From NCBI GenBank assembly GCA_051747785.1, contig JBNJGN010000006.1:1-33677 (forward strand): a DNA stretch of 33,677 bases, written 5' to 3'. Numbering within the stretch: the first letter of the stretch is position 1; each line of letters opens with the position of its first letter. This document shows, piece after piece, positions 22,139 through 30,536 of this stretch. The notes under the pieces were generated by a model that worked only from the letters and a program-made list of their open reading frames with translations, made no database searches and was not told the origin of the DNA. Both the position numbers and the translations under genes were made by a program. This DNA is from SKVL01 sp051747785. Its GTDB lineage: Bacteria; Patescibacteriota; Minisyncoccia; Phycocordibacterales; CSBR16-193.

Positions 22139-22217
22139 GGTTTCTTTTTTGAGCTTTAGTTTGGCTTTAAATATGGTCAAATTATAAAAAAAATTTAGAT
22201 CACTTGATTTTGTAAAA

Positions 22218-22246
22218 TTGAACAACTGCTGTTTTCAAGGTATATT
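22218..22246 (+). promoter_or_regulatory. scpA promoter giving a leaderless transcript
   Basis: TTGAAC (22218-22223) and TATATT (22241-22246) are 17 bases apart. The expected start point, about 22253, coincides with the scpA ATG at 22254. Confidence 0.6.
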
Positions 22247-22253
22247 GAATATC

Positions 22254-23030
22254 ATGGAAAGAGATCGTGAAACCTTTGGTGGTGTTAGGATATATAACGT
22301 AAACACCGATGTTTTTCAGGGTCCTTTTGATGTTCTTTTAGATCTTATAGAAAAAAGAAAGCTTTTTATAAATGATATTGCTTTAGCTCAGGTAGCGGAT
22401 GATTTTATAAAATATGTTCAAGATCAAAATCGTTTTCCTCTAGAAGAGAGCGCGCACTTTATATTGATCGCTTCTACTTTAATACTGATAAAGTCAAAAT
22501 CTCTTCTTCCTTCTCTGGATCTAACTGAAGAAGAGGAGGAGGATATAGGTCGGCTGGAGGATCGTTTGAAGGTGTATAAAGAAGTAAAGAAGGAGGCGGA
22601 AAGACTAAAAGATAATTGGGGTGTAAGTCAAATGTTCTTTGGGAAGGGGGAGGATATGAGTATTACCGTTTCTTTTATGCCAGACGAATCTGTTGCTAAG
22701 GAATCTCTTTTAAACGTAGCTTCCGAGATCATTAATAGAGTATCTGAGGAGAAAGCTCTGCCACAGGTCAATGTTGATGAAAAAGTAAAATTAAAAACAG
22801 TTATAAACTCATTGGTGAGCAGAATAAGTGCGGAAACCAATATGAATTTTAGAGATTTTGTCGGCCTAAGACCGGACGGGGTCATAAAAGATGAAAGAGA
22901 GAAGCGTGTAGTCATTGTTAGTTTCATAGCTCTTTTGGAATTGGTAAAGCAGGGAATGGCGGTTGCCTATCAGGGGGAGGGGGGAAATAGTGATATATAT
23001 ATAGAAAACACAGATAAGGGTTATTTTTAA
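22254..23030 (+). CDS. scpA: Segregation and condensation protein A (kleisin)
   Basis: 258 residues from ATG 22254. The N-terminal domain shows FQGPFDVLLDLIEKRKLFINDIALAQVADDFIKYV and ESAHFILIASTLILIKSKSLLP, characteristic of ScpA. An acidic middle (LTEEEEEDIGRLEDRLKVYKEVKKEA) and a C-terminal winged-helix region (VVIVSFIALLELVKQGMAVAYQ) follow. It bridges Smc heads and binds ScpB in chromosome condensation. The frame is open from 22218, but that part covers the promoter. scpB follows after 9 bases. Confidence 0.93.
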   Translation: MERDRETFGGVRIYNVNTDVFQGPFDVLLDLIEKRKLFINDIALAQVADDFIKYVQDQNRFPLEESAHFILIASTLILIKSKSLLPSLDLTEEEEEDIGRLEDRLKVYKEVKKEAERLKDNWGVSQMFFGKGEDMSITVSFMPDESVAKESLLNVASEIINRVSEEKALPQVNVDEKVKLKTVINSLVSRISAETNMNFRDFVGLRPDGVIKDEREKRVVIVSFIALLELVKQGMAVAYQGEGGNSDIYIENTDKGYF

Positions 23031-23039
23031 AATTAAAAA

Positions 23040-23573
23040 ATGAAAAATAGTGAATATATAGAAGCCATTTTATTTATGAGGGGTGAGCCTGTTAAGATGA
23101 ACGAGCTAATGAGCATTCTCTCTATTGACCACGATCAAGCCGAGGAGGCGGTAGTTCAACTGGAAGAGCAGCTGTCAAACCGTGGGATAAGGCTTATGCG
23201 CGTGAATGATTCCTTTTCACTGGCAACGGCTCCGGAGGCAAGTGAGAAGATCAGCTCTTCGGCCAAAGAAGAGCTTAATTCAGGTATAGGAAATGCCGGA
23301 ATGGAGGTGTTAACTATAATAGTTTATGCTTCACCTGTCAGTCGTCGGCAGATAGATTATATAAGAGGCGTAAATTCCGCGTCAGTTCTTAAGAAGCTTA
23401 TAATGAAAGGGATGGTGGAGAGAAAAAAGTCCGAGAACAACCAGGCCTTTATTTACGTTCCCACACCTGATATGATGTCTTTTTTGGGCTTAACAAAGCC
23501 GGAAGACATGCTTCATTATGAGCCCTTGAGAGAAAAGTTTTTAGGAATATTGGGATCAGAGGATCCTGAGTAG
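23040..23573 (+). CDS. scpB: Segregation and condensation protein B
   Basis: 177 residues with two winged-helix domains: SEYIEAILFMRGEPVKMNELMSIL at the start, the central ATAPEASEKISSSAKEEL, and the second domain AGMEVLTIIVYASPVSRRQIDYIRGVNSASVLKKLIMKGMVERK, which is the family signature. A dimeric partner of ScpA in the Smc complex. It starts 9 bases after scpA with an A-rich, SD-free start. Confidence 0.93.
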   Translation: MKNSEYIEAILFMRGEPVKMNELMSILSIDHDQAEEAVVQLEEQLSNRGIRLMRVNDSFSLATAPEASEKISSSAKEELNSGIGNAGMEVLTIIVYASPVSRRQIDYIRGVNSASVLKKLIMKGMVERKKSENNQAFIYVPTPDMMSFLGLTKPEDMLHYEPLREKFLGILGSEDPE

Positions 23574-23587
23574 TGTGATTTATAAGT

Positions 23588-24643
23588 ATGGAAGATCTAA
23601 AAACAGAGATATTAAAACTTAAGGTGACCATAAGTGTTGTTCTTATGGTGTTCTTTTGCTTTTTTGGTATATCTTCTGTTATTTTTTTTGCTGTTTACAC
23701 TCAAAAAACCTTGGTTGAAGGCCATCATCAAGAAGAAAAGGTTGCCGAAAGTAAAAAGGCTGATGAAAAGAGAGATAGGTTCGAAGGAGATAAAATGAAG
23801 GCGCAAGTTTTGGGGAATTCGGAGTATGTTGATAAAGAAGATAGCAAAGAGTTCTTTCAAGATGTTGATATAAAAGCCAAGTCTGTTTTAGTTTGGGATA
23901 TAAAAGAAGGGGAGGCGATATACGAAAAGTTTCCACAAAAACCTCTTCCCTTAGCTTCTTTGGCGAAGTTGATGACAGCGGTAGTGGCCTTGGAAGAAGC
24001 AGACCCGAAGCTTCCAGTGATAATAGATCATGACTCTCTGATGCAGTATGGTAATAGTGGTCTTTTGCTTAATGAAAAGTGGAGCCTTAAGAAGTTGGCC
24101 GGTGTTAGTATAATGTCTTCTATAAATGATGCTTCTTATGCCATGGCGAGAACTGTTGGTTCTCGACTGGTCGGTGATTCATCGAGAGAAGGGGTTGAAA
24201 TGTTCGTTTCAAGAATGAATGAAAAGTCCGAAGAAATAGGTCTCTCTAATACTTTTTTCAATAATTCAACAGGGCTGGATATTAATAAGAAAACAGCAGG
24301 GGCTTATGGTTCGGCGAGAGATATTGTAAAACTTACTCTTCATGTACTTTCTGAATATCCCGGTGTACTGTACTCAACAAGACATCCATCTAAAGAGGTT
24401 GTCTCTTTAAGCGGTTTTCGTCACACCTTTTTAAATACCAATCCGATCGTTTCTGATGTGGAGGGCGTGGTGGCATCAAAGACAGGGTATACAGACCTTG
24501 CGGGCGGAAATCTTATGGTGGTGGTGAATGCTGATTTTAATTACCCAGTTGTAATAGTGGTGTTAGGTTCTACCTTTGATGGACGCTTTAAAGATGTAAG
24601 AATATTAACAGAGGAGACTCGTAATTACCTTAGTTCATTATGA
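23588..24643 (+). CDS. dacA: D-alanyl-D-alanine carboxypeptidase (S11, PBP5-like)
   Basis: 351 residues. A single N-terminal membrane helix (about 14-38) is followed by a charged linker and then the penicillin-binding domain: SxxK as SLAKLMTA (about residue 122), SxN as SSIND, and KTG as SKTGYTDLAGG. These are the three active-site motifs of S11 D,D-carboxypeptidases, which trim the terminal D-Ala of peptidoglycan stem peptides outside the membrane. The C-terminal beta domain and amphipathic anchor of E. coli PBP5 are absent; the N-terminal helix likely anchors it instead. Its TGA overlaps the mraY start by 4 bases, tying it to lipid-II synthesis. The symbol is by family; a more specific paralogue cannot be excluded. 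Confidence 0.87.
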   Translation: MEDLKTEILKLKVTISVVLMVFFCFFGISSVIFFAVYTQKTLVEGHHQEEKVAESKKADEKRDRFEGDKMKAQVLGNSEYVDKEDSKEFFQDVDIKAKSVLVWDIKEGEAIYEKFPQKPLPLASLAKLMTAVVALEEADPKLPVIIDHDSLMQYGNSGLLLNEKWSLKKLAGVSIMSSINDASYAMARTVGSRLVGDSSREGVEMFVSRMNEKSEEIGLSNTFFNNSTGLDINKKTAGAYGSARDIVKLTLHVLSEYPGVLYSTRHPSKEVVSLSGFRHTFLNTNPIVSDVEGVVASKTGYTDLAGGNLMVVVNADFNYPVVIVVLGSTFDGRFKDVRILTEETRNYLSSL

Positions 24644-25719
24644 TGATAGATATTGTAAAAGTTATACTACCTTCCGTGCTGGCTTTTGGGGTCGGGATAA
24701 TGATGACCCCTTTTTTAACCTACTATCTATATCGTTTCAAGGCCTGGAAAAAGAAGGCTGGTAAAAATGCCTTGGATGGGAAAAAGGCAGAGGTGTTCAA
24801 TGAGTTGCATAAAGAGAAGGAGGTTGGAACTCCAAGAATGGGGGGTGTTGTGATATGGCTGAGTTCTGCTTTAGTGATACTGGGGTTGTGGATCCTGGCT
24901 ATTATTTTTCCGGAAAATCAGTTTCTTATAAAGATTGATTTTTTGAGTCGCGATCAAACCTGGATACCGTTTACAGCCATGATCTTTGGAGCTTTGGTGG
25001 GTTTGGTAGATGATCTTCTTGAAGTTTCCGGTAGGGGTAAATATATGGCCGGCGGACTTTCTTTTTCCAAAAGAATGTCTGCCGTAATTCTTTTAGGAAC
25101 CTTTTGCGGTTTTTGGTTTTATCAGCAACTTAATGTTACTACTTTGGGAATGCCGGCTGCCATTGGAGATATTGAGATAGGATGGATGATAGTTCCTCTG
25201 TTCGTTATAGTTATGGCTGCAGTTTATTCAAGTGGCGTTATTGATGGCATAGATGGTTTGGCAGGAGGAGTTTTTGCGATCATTTTTGCCGGATATTCCA
25301 TAATAGCTTTTAGTCTTGAACAGATAAATCTAGCAGCTTTCTGCGCCTTGCTTACTGGGGCGATATTGGCTTTTTTGTGGTTTAATATTCCCCCCGCCAG
25401 ATTTTATATGTCTGAAACAGGGACAATGGCCTTAACTGTTACTTTATCGGTGGTTGTTTTTATGACTGATAGTCTAGGTGGTGGTTACGGGGTGATAGTT
25501 TTACCCTTTATTGCTTTTCCTCTTGTGTTAACGTCCCTTTCAGTTATAGCTCAGATCTTTTCAAAAAAGATACTAGGAAGGAAGGTTTTTAAAGTTGCTC
25601 CTGTTCATCATCACTTTGAGGCTGTTGGCTGGCCTTCTTATAAGGTTGTTATGCGATTTTGGGTAATCGGAGTCGTCTTTGCTCTAATAGGGGTAATTCT
25701 TGGAATAGTTGGGGTATAA
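24640..25719 (+). CDS. mraY: Phospho-N-acetylmuramoyl-pentapeptide-transferase
   Basis: 359 residues, polytopic with about ten helices. It makes lipid I from UDP-MurNAc-pentapeptide and undecaprenyl phosphate at the inner membrane face. Visible are the GTPRMGGVVIW loop, the acidic FGALVGLVDDLLEV motif, the VIDGIDGLAGG motif holding catalytic and Mg-binding aspartates, and the histidine loop APVHHHFEAVGWPSYKVVMRFW. Start options ATG 24640 and 24643 are adjacent; 24640 gives the 4-base overlap with dacA. ftsW follows directly, without the murD that often separates them. Confidence 0.95.
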   Translation: MMIDIVKVILPSVLAFGVGIMMTPFLTYYLYRFKAWKKKAGKNALDGKKAEVFNELHKEKEVGTPRMGGVVIWLSSALVILGLWILAIIFPENQFLIKIDFLSRDQTWIPFTAMIFGALVGLVDDLLEVSGRGKYMAGGLSFSKRMSAVILLGTFCGFWFYQQLNVTTLGMPAAIGDIEIGWMIVPLFVIVMAAVYSSGVIDGIDGLAGGVFAIIFAGYSIIAFSLEQINLAAFCALLTGAILAFLWFNIPPARFYMSETGTMALTVTLSVVVFMTDSLGGGYGVIVLPFIAFPLVLTSLSVIAQIFSKKILGRKVFKVAPVHHHFEAVGWPSYKVVMRFWVIGVVFALIGVILGIVGV

Positions 25720-25739
25720 AAAAAACTTTTAAGAAATAA

Positions 25740-26849
25740 ATGAAAATTTCCAGAAAAAAAGGAATGGATATACAGTTCTTAGCAGTTGTTATTCTGTTGT
25801 CCTTTGGTGGATTTTTGATCTTTCTTTCGGCAGCTACCAGTGTATTGGCTAAGGGTAATGGTAATTTTGCCAAAATGATAATAACCCAATCTTCTGCTTT
25901 GGTTTTAGGGCTTATTTTGATGTTCGTTCTCTCTCATGTTTACTACCGTTTCTGGAGAAAGTATGCCTTTATAGTTTTGATGATGTCTATAGTTTTGACG
26001 CTTTTGGTTTTTATCCCGGGACTTGGTCTTTCTCATGGGGGTGCGGTTAGATGGCTGAACATTGGTCCTTTAACAATACAGCCGGCGGAATTTTTGCAAC
26101 TGGGATTTGTGATCTACTGTTCCGCATGGCTTTCTGGTATAACTTCTAAAATAAATAATATATATTTCGGTTTTTTGCCATTAATAATGATCTTGGGATT
26201 ATTTTCCTTGATACTCCTATCTCAGCGTGATACCGGAAGTTTGGCCATTATAGCCACATCGGGTTTTGCTATGTTTTTTATAGCCGGAGCAAGGTGGAGG
26301 GATATTTTGTCTTTTTTAGGAATCGGCTTAGCCGGTATAACCGCTCTTTTAGTTCATCGGCCTTATATATATGAAAGATTTTTTACACTTTTTAATCCTT
26401 CAGCAGCTGACAGTTTAGGTAGTGGTTATCAGACTAATCAGTCTCTTATAGCCATTGGTACAGGGGAGTGGTTTGGTAGGGGGTTTGGACAGAGTATACA
26501 GAAATTCAGATTTTTACCGGAAGCCCCTAGTGATTCCATATTTGCTGTTGTCGGAGAAGAACTTGGTTTTATAGGAGCTTTTCTGATAGTTGCCGCCTTT
26601 GTTTTTCTGGCATGGAGGGGTATTAATATAGCCCTTAGAGCTCCGGATGTTTTTGCTAGACTGCTTGTTGTCGGAATTGTTATAATGATAATCACTCAAG
26701 CTTTTATACATATAGGGGGAATGGTTAAGCTTTTTCCTCTTTCCGGTATTCCGTTGCCTTTTATTAGCTTGGGGGGAACATCTTTACTGTTCTCATTGGC
26801 GGCTGTCGGTATTGTATTGAATGTATCGCGTTATTCGACAAAAAAATAA
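25740..26849 (+). CDS. ftsW: Cell-division glycosyltransferase FtsW (SEDS family)
   Basis: 369-residue polytopic SEDS protein with nine or ten helices. Motifs: GGAVRWLNIGPLTIQPAEFLQLG (the conserved W-x-x-xG...QPSE-like stretch), SQRDTGSLAIIATSGFAMFF, the large outer loop GSGYQTNQSLIAIGTGEWFGRGFGQS with LPEAPSDSIFAVVGEELGFIGA, and LFPLSGIPLPFISLGGTS near the end. It polymerises lipid II for septal peptidoglycan. Its position between mraY and murG argues for FtsW over RodA. No cognate PBP gene is in the window. Confidence 0.92.
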   Translation: MKISRKKGMDIQFLAVVILLSFGGFLIFLSAATSVLAKGNGNFAKMIITQSSALVLGLILMFVLSHVYYRFWRKYAFIVLMMSIVLTLLVFIPGLGLSHGGAVRWLNIGPLTIQPAEFLQLGFVIYCSAWLSGITSKINNIYFGFLPLIMILGLFSLILLSQRDTGSLAIIATSGFAMFFIAGARWRDILSFLGIGLAGITALLVHRPYIYERFFTLFNPSAADSLGSGYQTNQSLIAIGTGEWFGRGFGQSIQKFRFLPEAPSDSIFAVVGEELGFIGAFLIVAAFVFLAWRGINIALRAPDVFARLLVVGIVIMIITQAFIHIGGMVKLFPLSGIPLPFISLGGTSLLFSLAAVGIVLNVSRYSTKK

Positions 26850-26858
26850 TATCTTAAT

Positions 26859-27992
26859 ATGAAAATAGTTCTAACAGGAGGAGGTACAGGTGGTCATTTT
26901 TATCCTATAATTGCGGTAGCCGAAGAGTTACGCAAAACACAAAAGGAGGAGGGGATAGCGGAAATGGAGCTAATATTTGCTTCTTCCGAGGTTTATAACA
27001 GAGATGAATTGGAACGACTTTCAATTCATTATAAGAAGATAAAAAGTGGAAAAATAAGAACATACGCTTCTATACAGACCTTTTTTGATATATTTAGGAC
27101 CATGTGGGGGTGTATTCAGGCTTTATTTTATATTTTATATGTATACCCGGATGCTGTTTTTGGTAAAGGTGGACACTCAAGTTTTCCGACGCTTTTTGCT
27201 GCCAGGGTACTTGGTGTACCTGTTATTATTCATGAGTCGGACAGCGTGCCCGGAAGGGTTAATGTTTGGGCGGGAAAGTTTGCTCGTAGGGTCTTTTTAT
27301 CATTTCCAGAGGCTGGTAAATATTTTCCGGAAGAGAAAACTATGGTTAGCGGTAGACCCATACCTGAAGAGATAATAGATCCTCAAAAGGTAGAAGGATC
27401 AAGAGAGTTCTTGCATATACATGATGAAAGTGTGCCTGTTATTCTGGTTTTGGGTGGCTCTCAAGGATCTGATGCTATCAATTCCGTTGTAATTGAGGCA
27501 ATTGAAAAGTTGGTTGATAAATATTATATTATTCATCAGACAGGCAAGGATCACATAAAAGCGGTAAAGGTAACCGCAGAGCAGATATTAAAGAATTCGG
27601 AAAATGCGGATCGTTATATGCCTTTTGATTACTTTGACCTTGATGGCATGAGAAGAGTGTCTTATTTGGCTGATCTTGTTATATCCAGGGCCGGTTCCAC
27701 TCTCTTTGAAATAGCCGCTTGGGGTAAGCCCAGTATTCTAGTGCCTTATACTTACGCTCACGGCAATCATCAGTATCATAATGCTTTCTCTTATGCCAGA
27801 TCAGGTGCTTGCAGGGTCATAGAAGAACCGAATCTTTCTTCAAGTTTGCTTATTATGGAGATAGATAATATACTTGAAGACTCTAAAACTAAGGAGGAAA
27901 TGGAGAAAGCGGCTAAGGGATTTCATAAACCGGGAGCTGCTCGGGATATAGCCGTCTTTTTATCTGAAATAGGTGTATCACATGAAAAATAA
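26859..27992 (+). CDS. murG: UDP-GlcNAc:lipid I N-acetylglucosaminyltransferase
   Basis: 377 residues, GT-B glycosyltransferase turning lipid I into lipid II. The N-terminal glycine loop GGGTGGHFYPIIAVAEEL, the membrane-contacting VFGKGGHSSFPTLFAARVLGVPVIIHESD, the linker GGSQGSDAIN, and the UDP-GlcNAc site SRAGSTLFEIAAWGKPSILVPYTYAHGNHQYHNA are all present. It starts 9 bases after ftsW and ends one base before the gltX ATG. Confidence 0.95.
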   Translation: MKIVLTGGGTGGHFYPIIAVAEELRKTQKEEGIAEMELIFASSEVYNRDELERLSIHYKKIKSGKIRTYASIQTFFDIFRTMWGCIQALFYILYVYPDAVFGKGGHSSFPTLFAARVLGVPVIIHESDSVPGRVNVWAGKFARRVFLSFPEAGKYFPEEKTMVSGRPIPEEIIDPQKVEGSREFLHIHDESVPVILVLGGSQGSDAINSVVIEAIEKLVDKYYIIHQTGKDHIKAVKVTAEQILKNSENADRYMPFDYFDLDGMRRVSYLADLVISRAGSTLFEIAAWGKPSILVPYTYAHGNHQYHNAFSYARSGACRVIEEPNLSSSLLIMEIDNILEDSKTKEEMEKAAKGFHKPGAARDIAVFLSEIGVSHEK

Positions 27993-27993
27993 T

Positions 27994-29364
27994 ATGGAAA
28001 ATAAAGTTAAAACAAGATTTGCCCCATCACCCACAGGGTTTTTTCATATAGGATCGGCTAGAACGGCTCTGTTTAATTACCTTTATGCCAAAAAGCACGG
28101 TGGAGATTTTATTTTGAGAATAGAAGATACTGACCGCGAAAGGTCAAAGCCTGAATATGAATCTGATATTAAGGAGTCTCTATCATGGCTTACTCTTGAT
28201 TGGGATATATATCATAAACAGTCTGATAGAACTCAGATATATCAAGAAGCAGTAAGAAAATTGATAGAGAAAAACAGAGCATATGTTTCCAAGGAGGGAG
28301 ATAAAGAAGAGGCCGGGAAGAGATCTGAAGTTATTCGTTTTCGCAATCCTAACACAGTCATAGAATTCCAAGATAAAATAAGAGGTGATATAAAATTTGA
28401 TACTTCTGATCTGGGAGATTTTGTTATAGCTAAAAGTGAAGAAGAGCCTCTGTACCATTTAACTGTTGTTGTTGATGACCATGAGATGGAAATAAGTCAC
28501 GTTATCAGAGCGGAAGAACACATATCAAATACTCCGCGTCAGATACTAATACTTGAAGCACTCGGATATGATAGGCCGGAATATGCTCATATCCCCCTAA
28601 TATTGGCTCCTGACAGATCTAAGCTTTCAAAAAGGCACGGAGCTGTTTCTGTAATGGAGTACAGGGATAAAGGCTTTCTTCCTGAGGCCTTGGTGAACTA
28701 TTTGGCTCTTTTGGGGTGGAACCCTGGAACCGACCAAGAGATATTTGAAAAAGAAGATCTTATAAAGCAGTTTTCGCTTGATGCTGTGCAAAAAGGAGGT
28801 TCTATTTTTAGTGAAGAAAAATTACGGTGGGTAAACAAGAGTCATCTGTTAAACTTTGTTTCTGAAGATAAACAGTATGAAGAATTCAAGAGAAGATTTA
28901 CGGCCTCGAGTATTCCGGAAAAAAAATGTTGGCAGTTTTCTGATGACTATCTCCACTCAATATGGAAGGTCTTTAAGGAGAGAATAAGTGTTTACGAGGA
29001 TATTGATATACTTATAAATGAAGGAGAGTTTGATTATTTCTTTGAAAAGCCAGAAGAATATGCTCCGCAGGGTCTGCTATGGAAAGATCAGGATGAAGAA
29101 GAGGCCAAGAGGCATCTGGAGAGTGTTTATGAAAAGCTTCTTCTTATTGACGAGGAAGAATTCAAAGATGAAGAGAAGGTTAAAAAAGCTATATGGGACT
29201 ATGCCACGGAACAAGGCAGAGGTAATGTTCTATGGCCTATGAGGTACGCTCTTACTGGAGCGCAAAAGTCACCCGACCCATTTTCATTGGCTAGTGTATT
29301 CGGTAAAGAGGAAAGCTTGCAAAGAGTTGAGATAGCAATAAGTAAGCTAAAGAATAATAATTAA
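27994..29364 (+). CDS. gltX: Glutamate--tRNA ligase
   Basis: 456 residues from ATG 27994, one base after the murG stop; the longer open frame (from 27973) overlaps murG. Class I motifs: TRFAPSPTGFFHIGSARTALFNYLYA (HIGH variant HIGS) and LSKRHGAVSV (KMSKS variant SKLSKRHG). The catalytic-domain segments FILRIEDTDRERS and HVIRAEEHISNTPRQI are clear, and the C-terminal helical anticodon-binding part is present. It may be the non-discriminating type that also charges tRNA-Gln, but sequence alone does not show this. Being coupled to murG is a genome-compaction feature rather than a functional link. Confidence 0.93.
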   Translation: MENKVKTRFAPSPTGFFHIGSARTALFNYLYAKKHGGDFILRIEDTDRERSKPEYESDIKESLSWLTLDWDIYHKQSDRTQIYQEAVRKLIEKNRAYVSKEGDKEEAGKRSEVIRFRNPNTVIEFQDKIRGDIKFDTSDLGDFVIAKSEEEPLYHLTVVVDDHEMEISHVIRAEEHISNTPRQILILEALGYDRPEYAHIPLILAPDRSKLSKRHGAVSVMEYRDKGFLPEALVNYLALLGWNPGTDQEIFEKEDLIKQFSLDAVQKGGSIFSEEKLRWVNKSHLLNFVSEDKQYEEFKRRFTASSIPEKKCWQFSDDYLHSIWKVFKERISVYEDIDILINEGEFDYFFEKPEEYAPQGLLWKDQDEEEAKRHLESVYEKLLLIDEEEFKDEEKVKKAIWDYATEQGRGNVLWPMRYALTGAQKSPDPFSLASVFGKEESLQRVEIAISKLKNNN

Positions 29365-29378
29365 GACAAAGAGCTTCT

Positions 29379-29591
29379 ATGAGCTCCGACTGTTATAAGG
29401 ATAGTAAACTTTACCAGCTCGGCTTTATAAGAGTAGGGTCGGTACTTTTTGTGTTACTTTTACTTATCATTCTTAGGGTGTACTGGGGGATAGATATCTC
29501 CGAGCCCGCTAAAAAGTTGTTCCATGAACTCAATAATATAACAGGTGCTTTGATTGATCACATAAAAGCTCTATATTTTAGATTTTTTTAG
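29379..29591 (+). CDS. Small single-pass membrane protein, 70 aa
   Basis: 70 residues starting 14 bases after gltX on the same strand, with one hydrophobic helix at about 16-36 (VGSVLFVLLLLIILRVYW) and a short charged C-terminal part. No family is recognised. Spacing and a membrane-helix composition that would be unlikely by chance favour a real gene, the last of the plus-strand run, but the evidence is modest. Confidence 0.5.
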   Translation: MSSDCYKDSKLYQLGFIRVGSVLFVLLLLIILRVYWGIDISEPAKKLFHELNNITGALIDHIKALYFRFF

Positions 29592-29690
29592 CACCTTTAT
29601 TGCTTTTACCACTCTTTTCATTTTTCTTTGTTTTTTCTCTAAGTGACAGGGGAGATATGATTTGGCTACTATGCTAAGAATCTCTTTTTT

Positions 29691-29720
29691 AACGTCGCAA
29701 AAGATATATTGTGCGACGTT
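29691..29720. repeat. Perfect 9-bp inverted repeat downstream of the gltX run
   Basis: AACGTCGCA (29691-29699) and TGCGACGTT (29712-29720) flank a 12-base AT-rich loop. It has T-runs on the wrong side for a plus-strand terminator and none for a minus-strand one. It could be a processing hairpin or a protein-binding dyad. Confidence 0.5.
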
Positions 29721-29747
29721 GTACTATTTAAAAAAATAGGCACAAAA

Positions 29748-29783
29748 TAAAACCCCTGCCCGATATATATGGGCAGAGGTTTT
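29748..29783. terminator. Bidirectional terminator between convergent blocks
   Basis: An AAAACCCCTGCCC arm (29749-29761) pairs with GGGCAGAGGTTTT (29771-29783), one mismatch, 9-base loop. T-runs follow on both strands. It separates the plus-strand gltX run from the minus-strand lytic-enzyme gene. Confidence 0.85.
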
Positions 29784-29819
29784 TATTTTGATTTCTGTTC
29801 GGGAGTTCTTTATGAATAT

Positions 29820-30401
29820 CTATCTCTTAGCTACCTCATGGTTGCTCTCTTTCCAGCAATGCTCAGATGCGCTCCATGGAGTCAATCCTTCATTTTCATA
29901 AAGGTACATTGCGTACTCCATATTTCCTTCTTTGGTGTATATATCTATTCCCAGCTCCTCTGCTTTCTTACCGTGATATGTTTCGTTTATCTGCATAACA
30001 CCGATATCTGAGCTGTTTATATTTCCCTTGAGAACCGAGCCGCTTTCGTTAAAGTGTCGGAAGTTAGATTCACACTGAGCGACATTGATCATCGCCGGGG
30101 TTTCCGAAAAGAACTCTTGCACATGCTCTTTAGTTGATAGCTTCTTGTTGTCTATCTCTGTTTCTTTACTTTTGCTGTTCTCGCTGGATGTACTATCTCT
30201 ATTGATATAAGCGATAAACTCGCTGTGCTCTTCTATCTGTATAGGATGTATATCCTCTTCTAGAAAATTTTCATTCTCTATTTCTGCTATAGCGTTTGCC
30301 AAAGTGGCGTTTGTAAAGAAACCAACGATTACGGAAGTTAAAATAAGCCTGTGTTTATTTTGTAATGTCTGTTTAAAAAAAACAGACGGTTCCTGCCTCA
30401 T
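29820..30401 (-). CDS. Exported SLT/lysozyme-fold lytic enzyme
   Basis: 193 residues. A hydrophobic segment at about 18-35 ending ANA-IAE looks like a signal peptide or anchor. A variable, charged spacer follows (38-95). The C-terminal domain (about 100-193) has the lytic-transglycosylase/lysozyme pattern: INVAQCESNFRHF with the expected catalytic Glu at 111, SSDIGVMQINETYH, and a final WSASEHCW. C110 and C182 could form a disulfide outside the membrane. It should cut peptidoglycan glycan strands. GGAGA lies about 8 bases before the ATG, a real SD unlike the core genes. Minus-strand, convergent with the gltX run. Confidence 0.8.
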   Translation of the reverse strand: MRQEPSVFFKQTLQNKHRLILTSVIVGFFTNATLANAIAEIENENFLEEDIHPIQIEEHSEFIAYINRDSTSSENSKSKETEIDNKKLSTKEHVQEFFSETPAMINVAQCESNFRHFNESGSVLKGNINSSDIGVMQINETYHGKKAEELGIDIYTKEGNMEYAMYLYENEGLTPWSASEHCWKESNHEVAKR

Positions 30402-30536
30402 CTACTGTTCTCCAAATTTCGACCTAATATTTATTACAATGTACTCTTTATGGAAAACAACGATGGCGAGATCATCCATGTAGACTGTCAAATAATAGCA
30501 GTTTATCTAATATAAGTCAATGCCAAAAGACCTTTT

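Noticed and set aside
29769..30011. 80-residue plus-strand frame over the lytic enzyme gene
   Set aside because: It begins inside the bidirectional terminator and is antisense to a better-supported gene.
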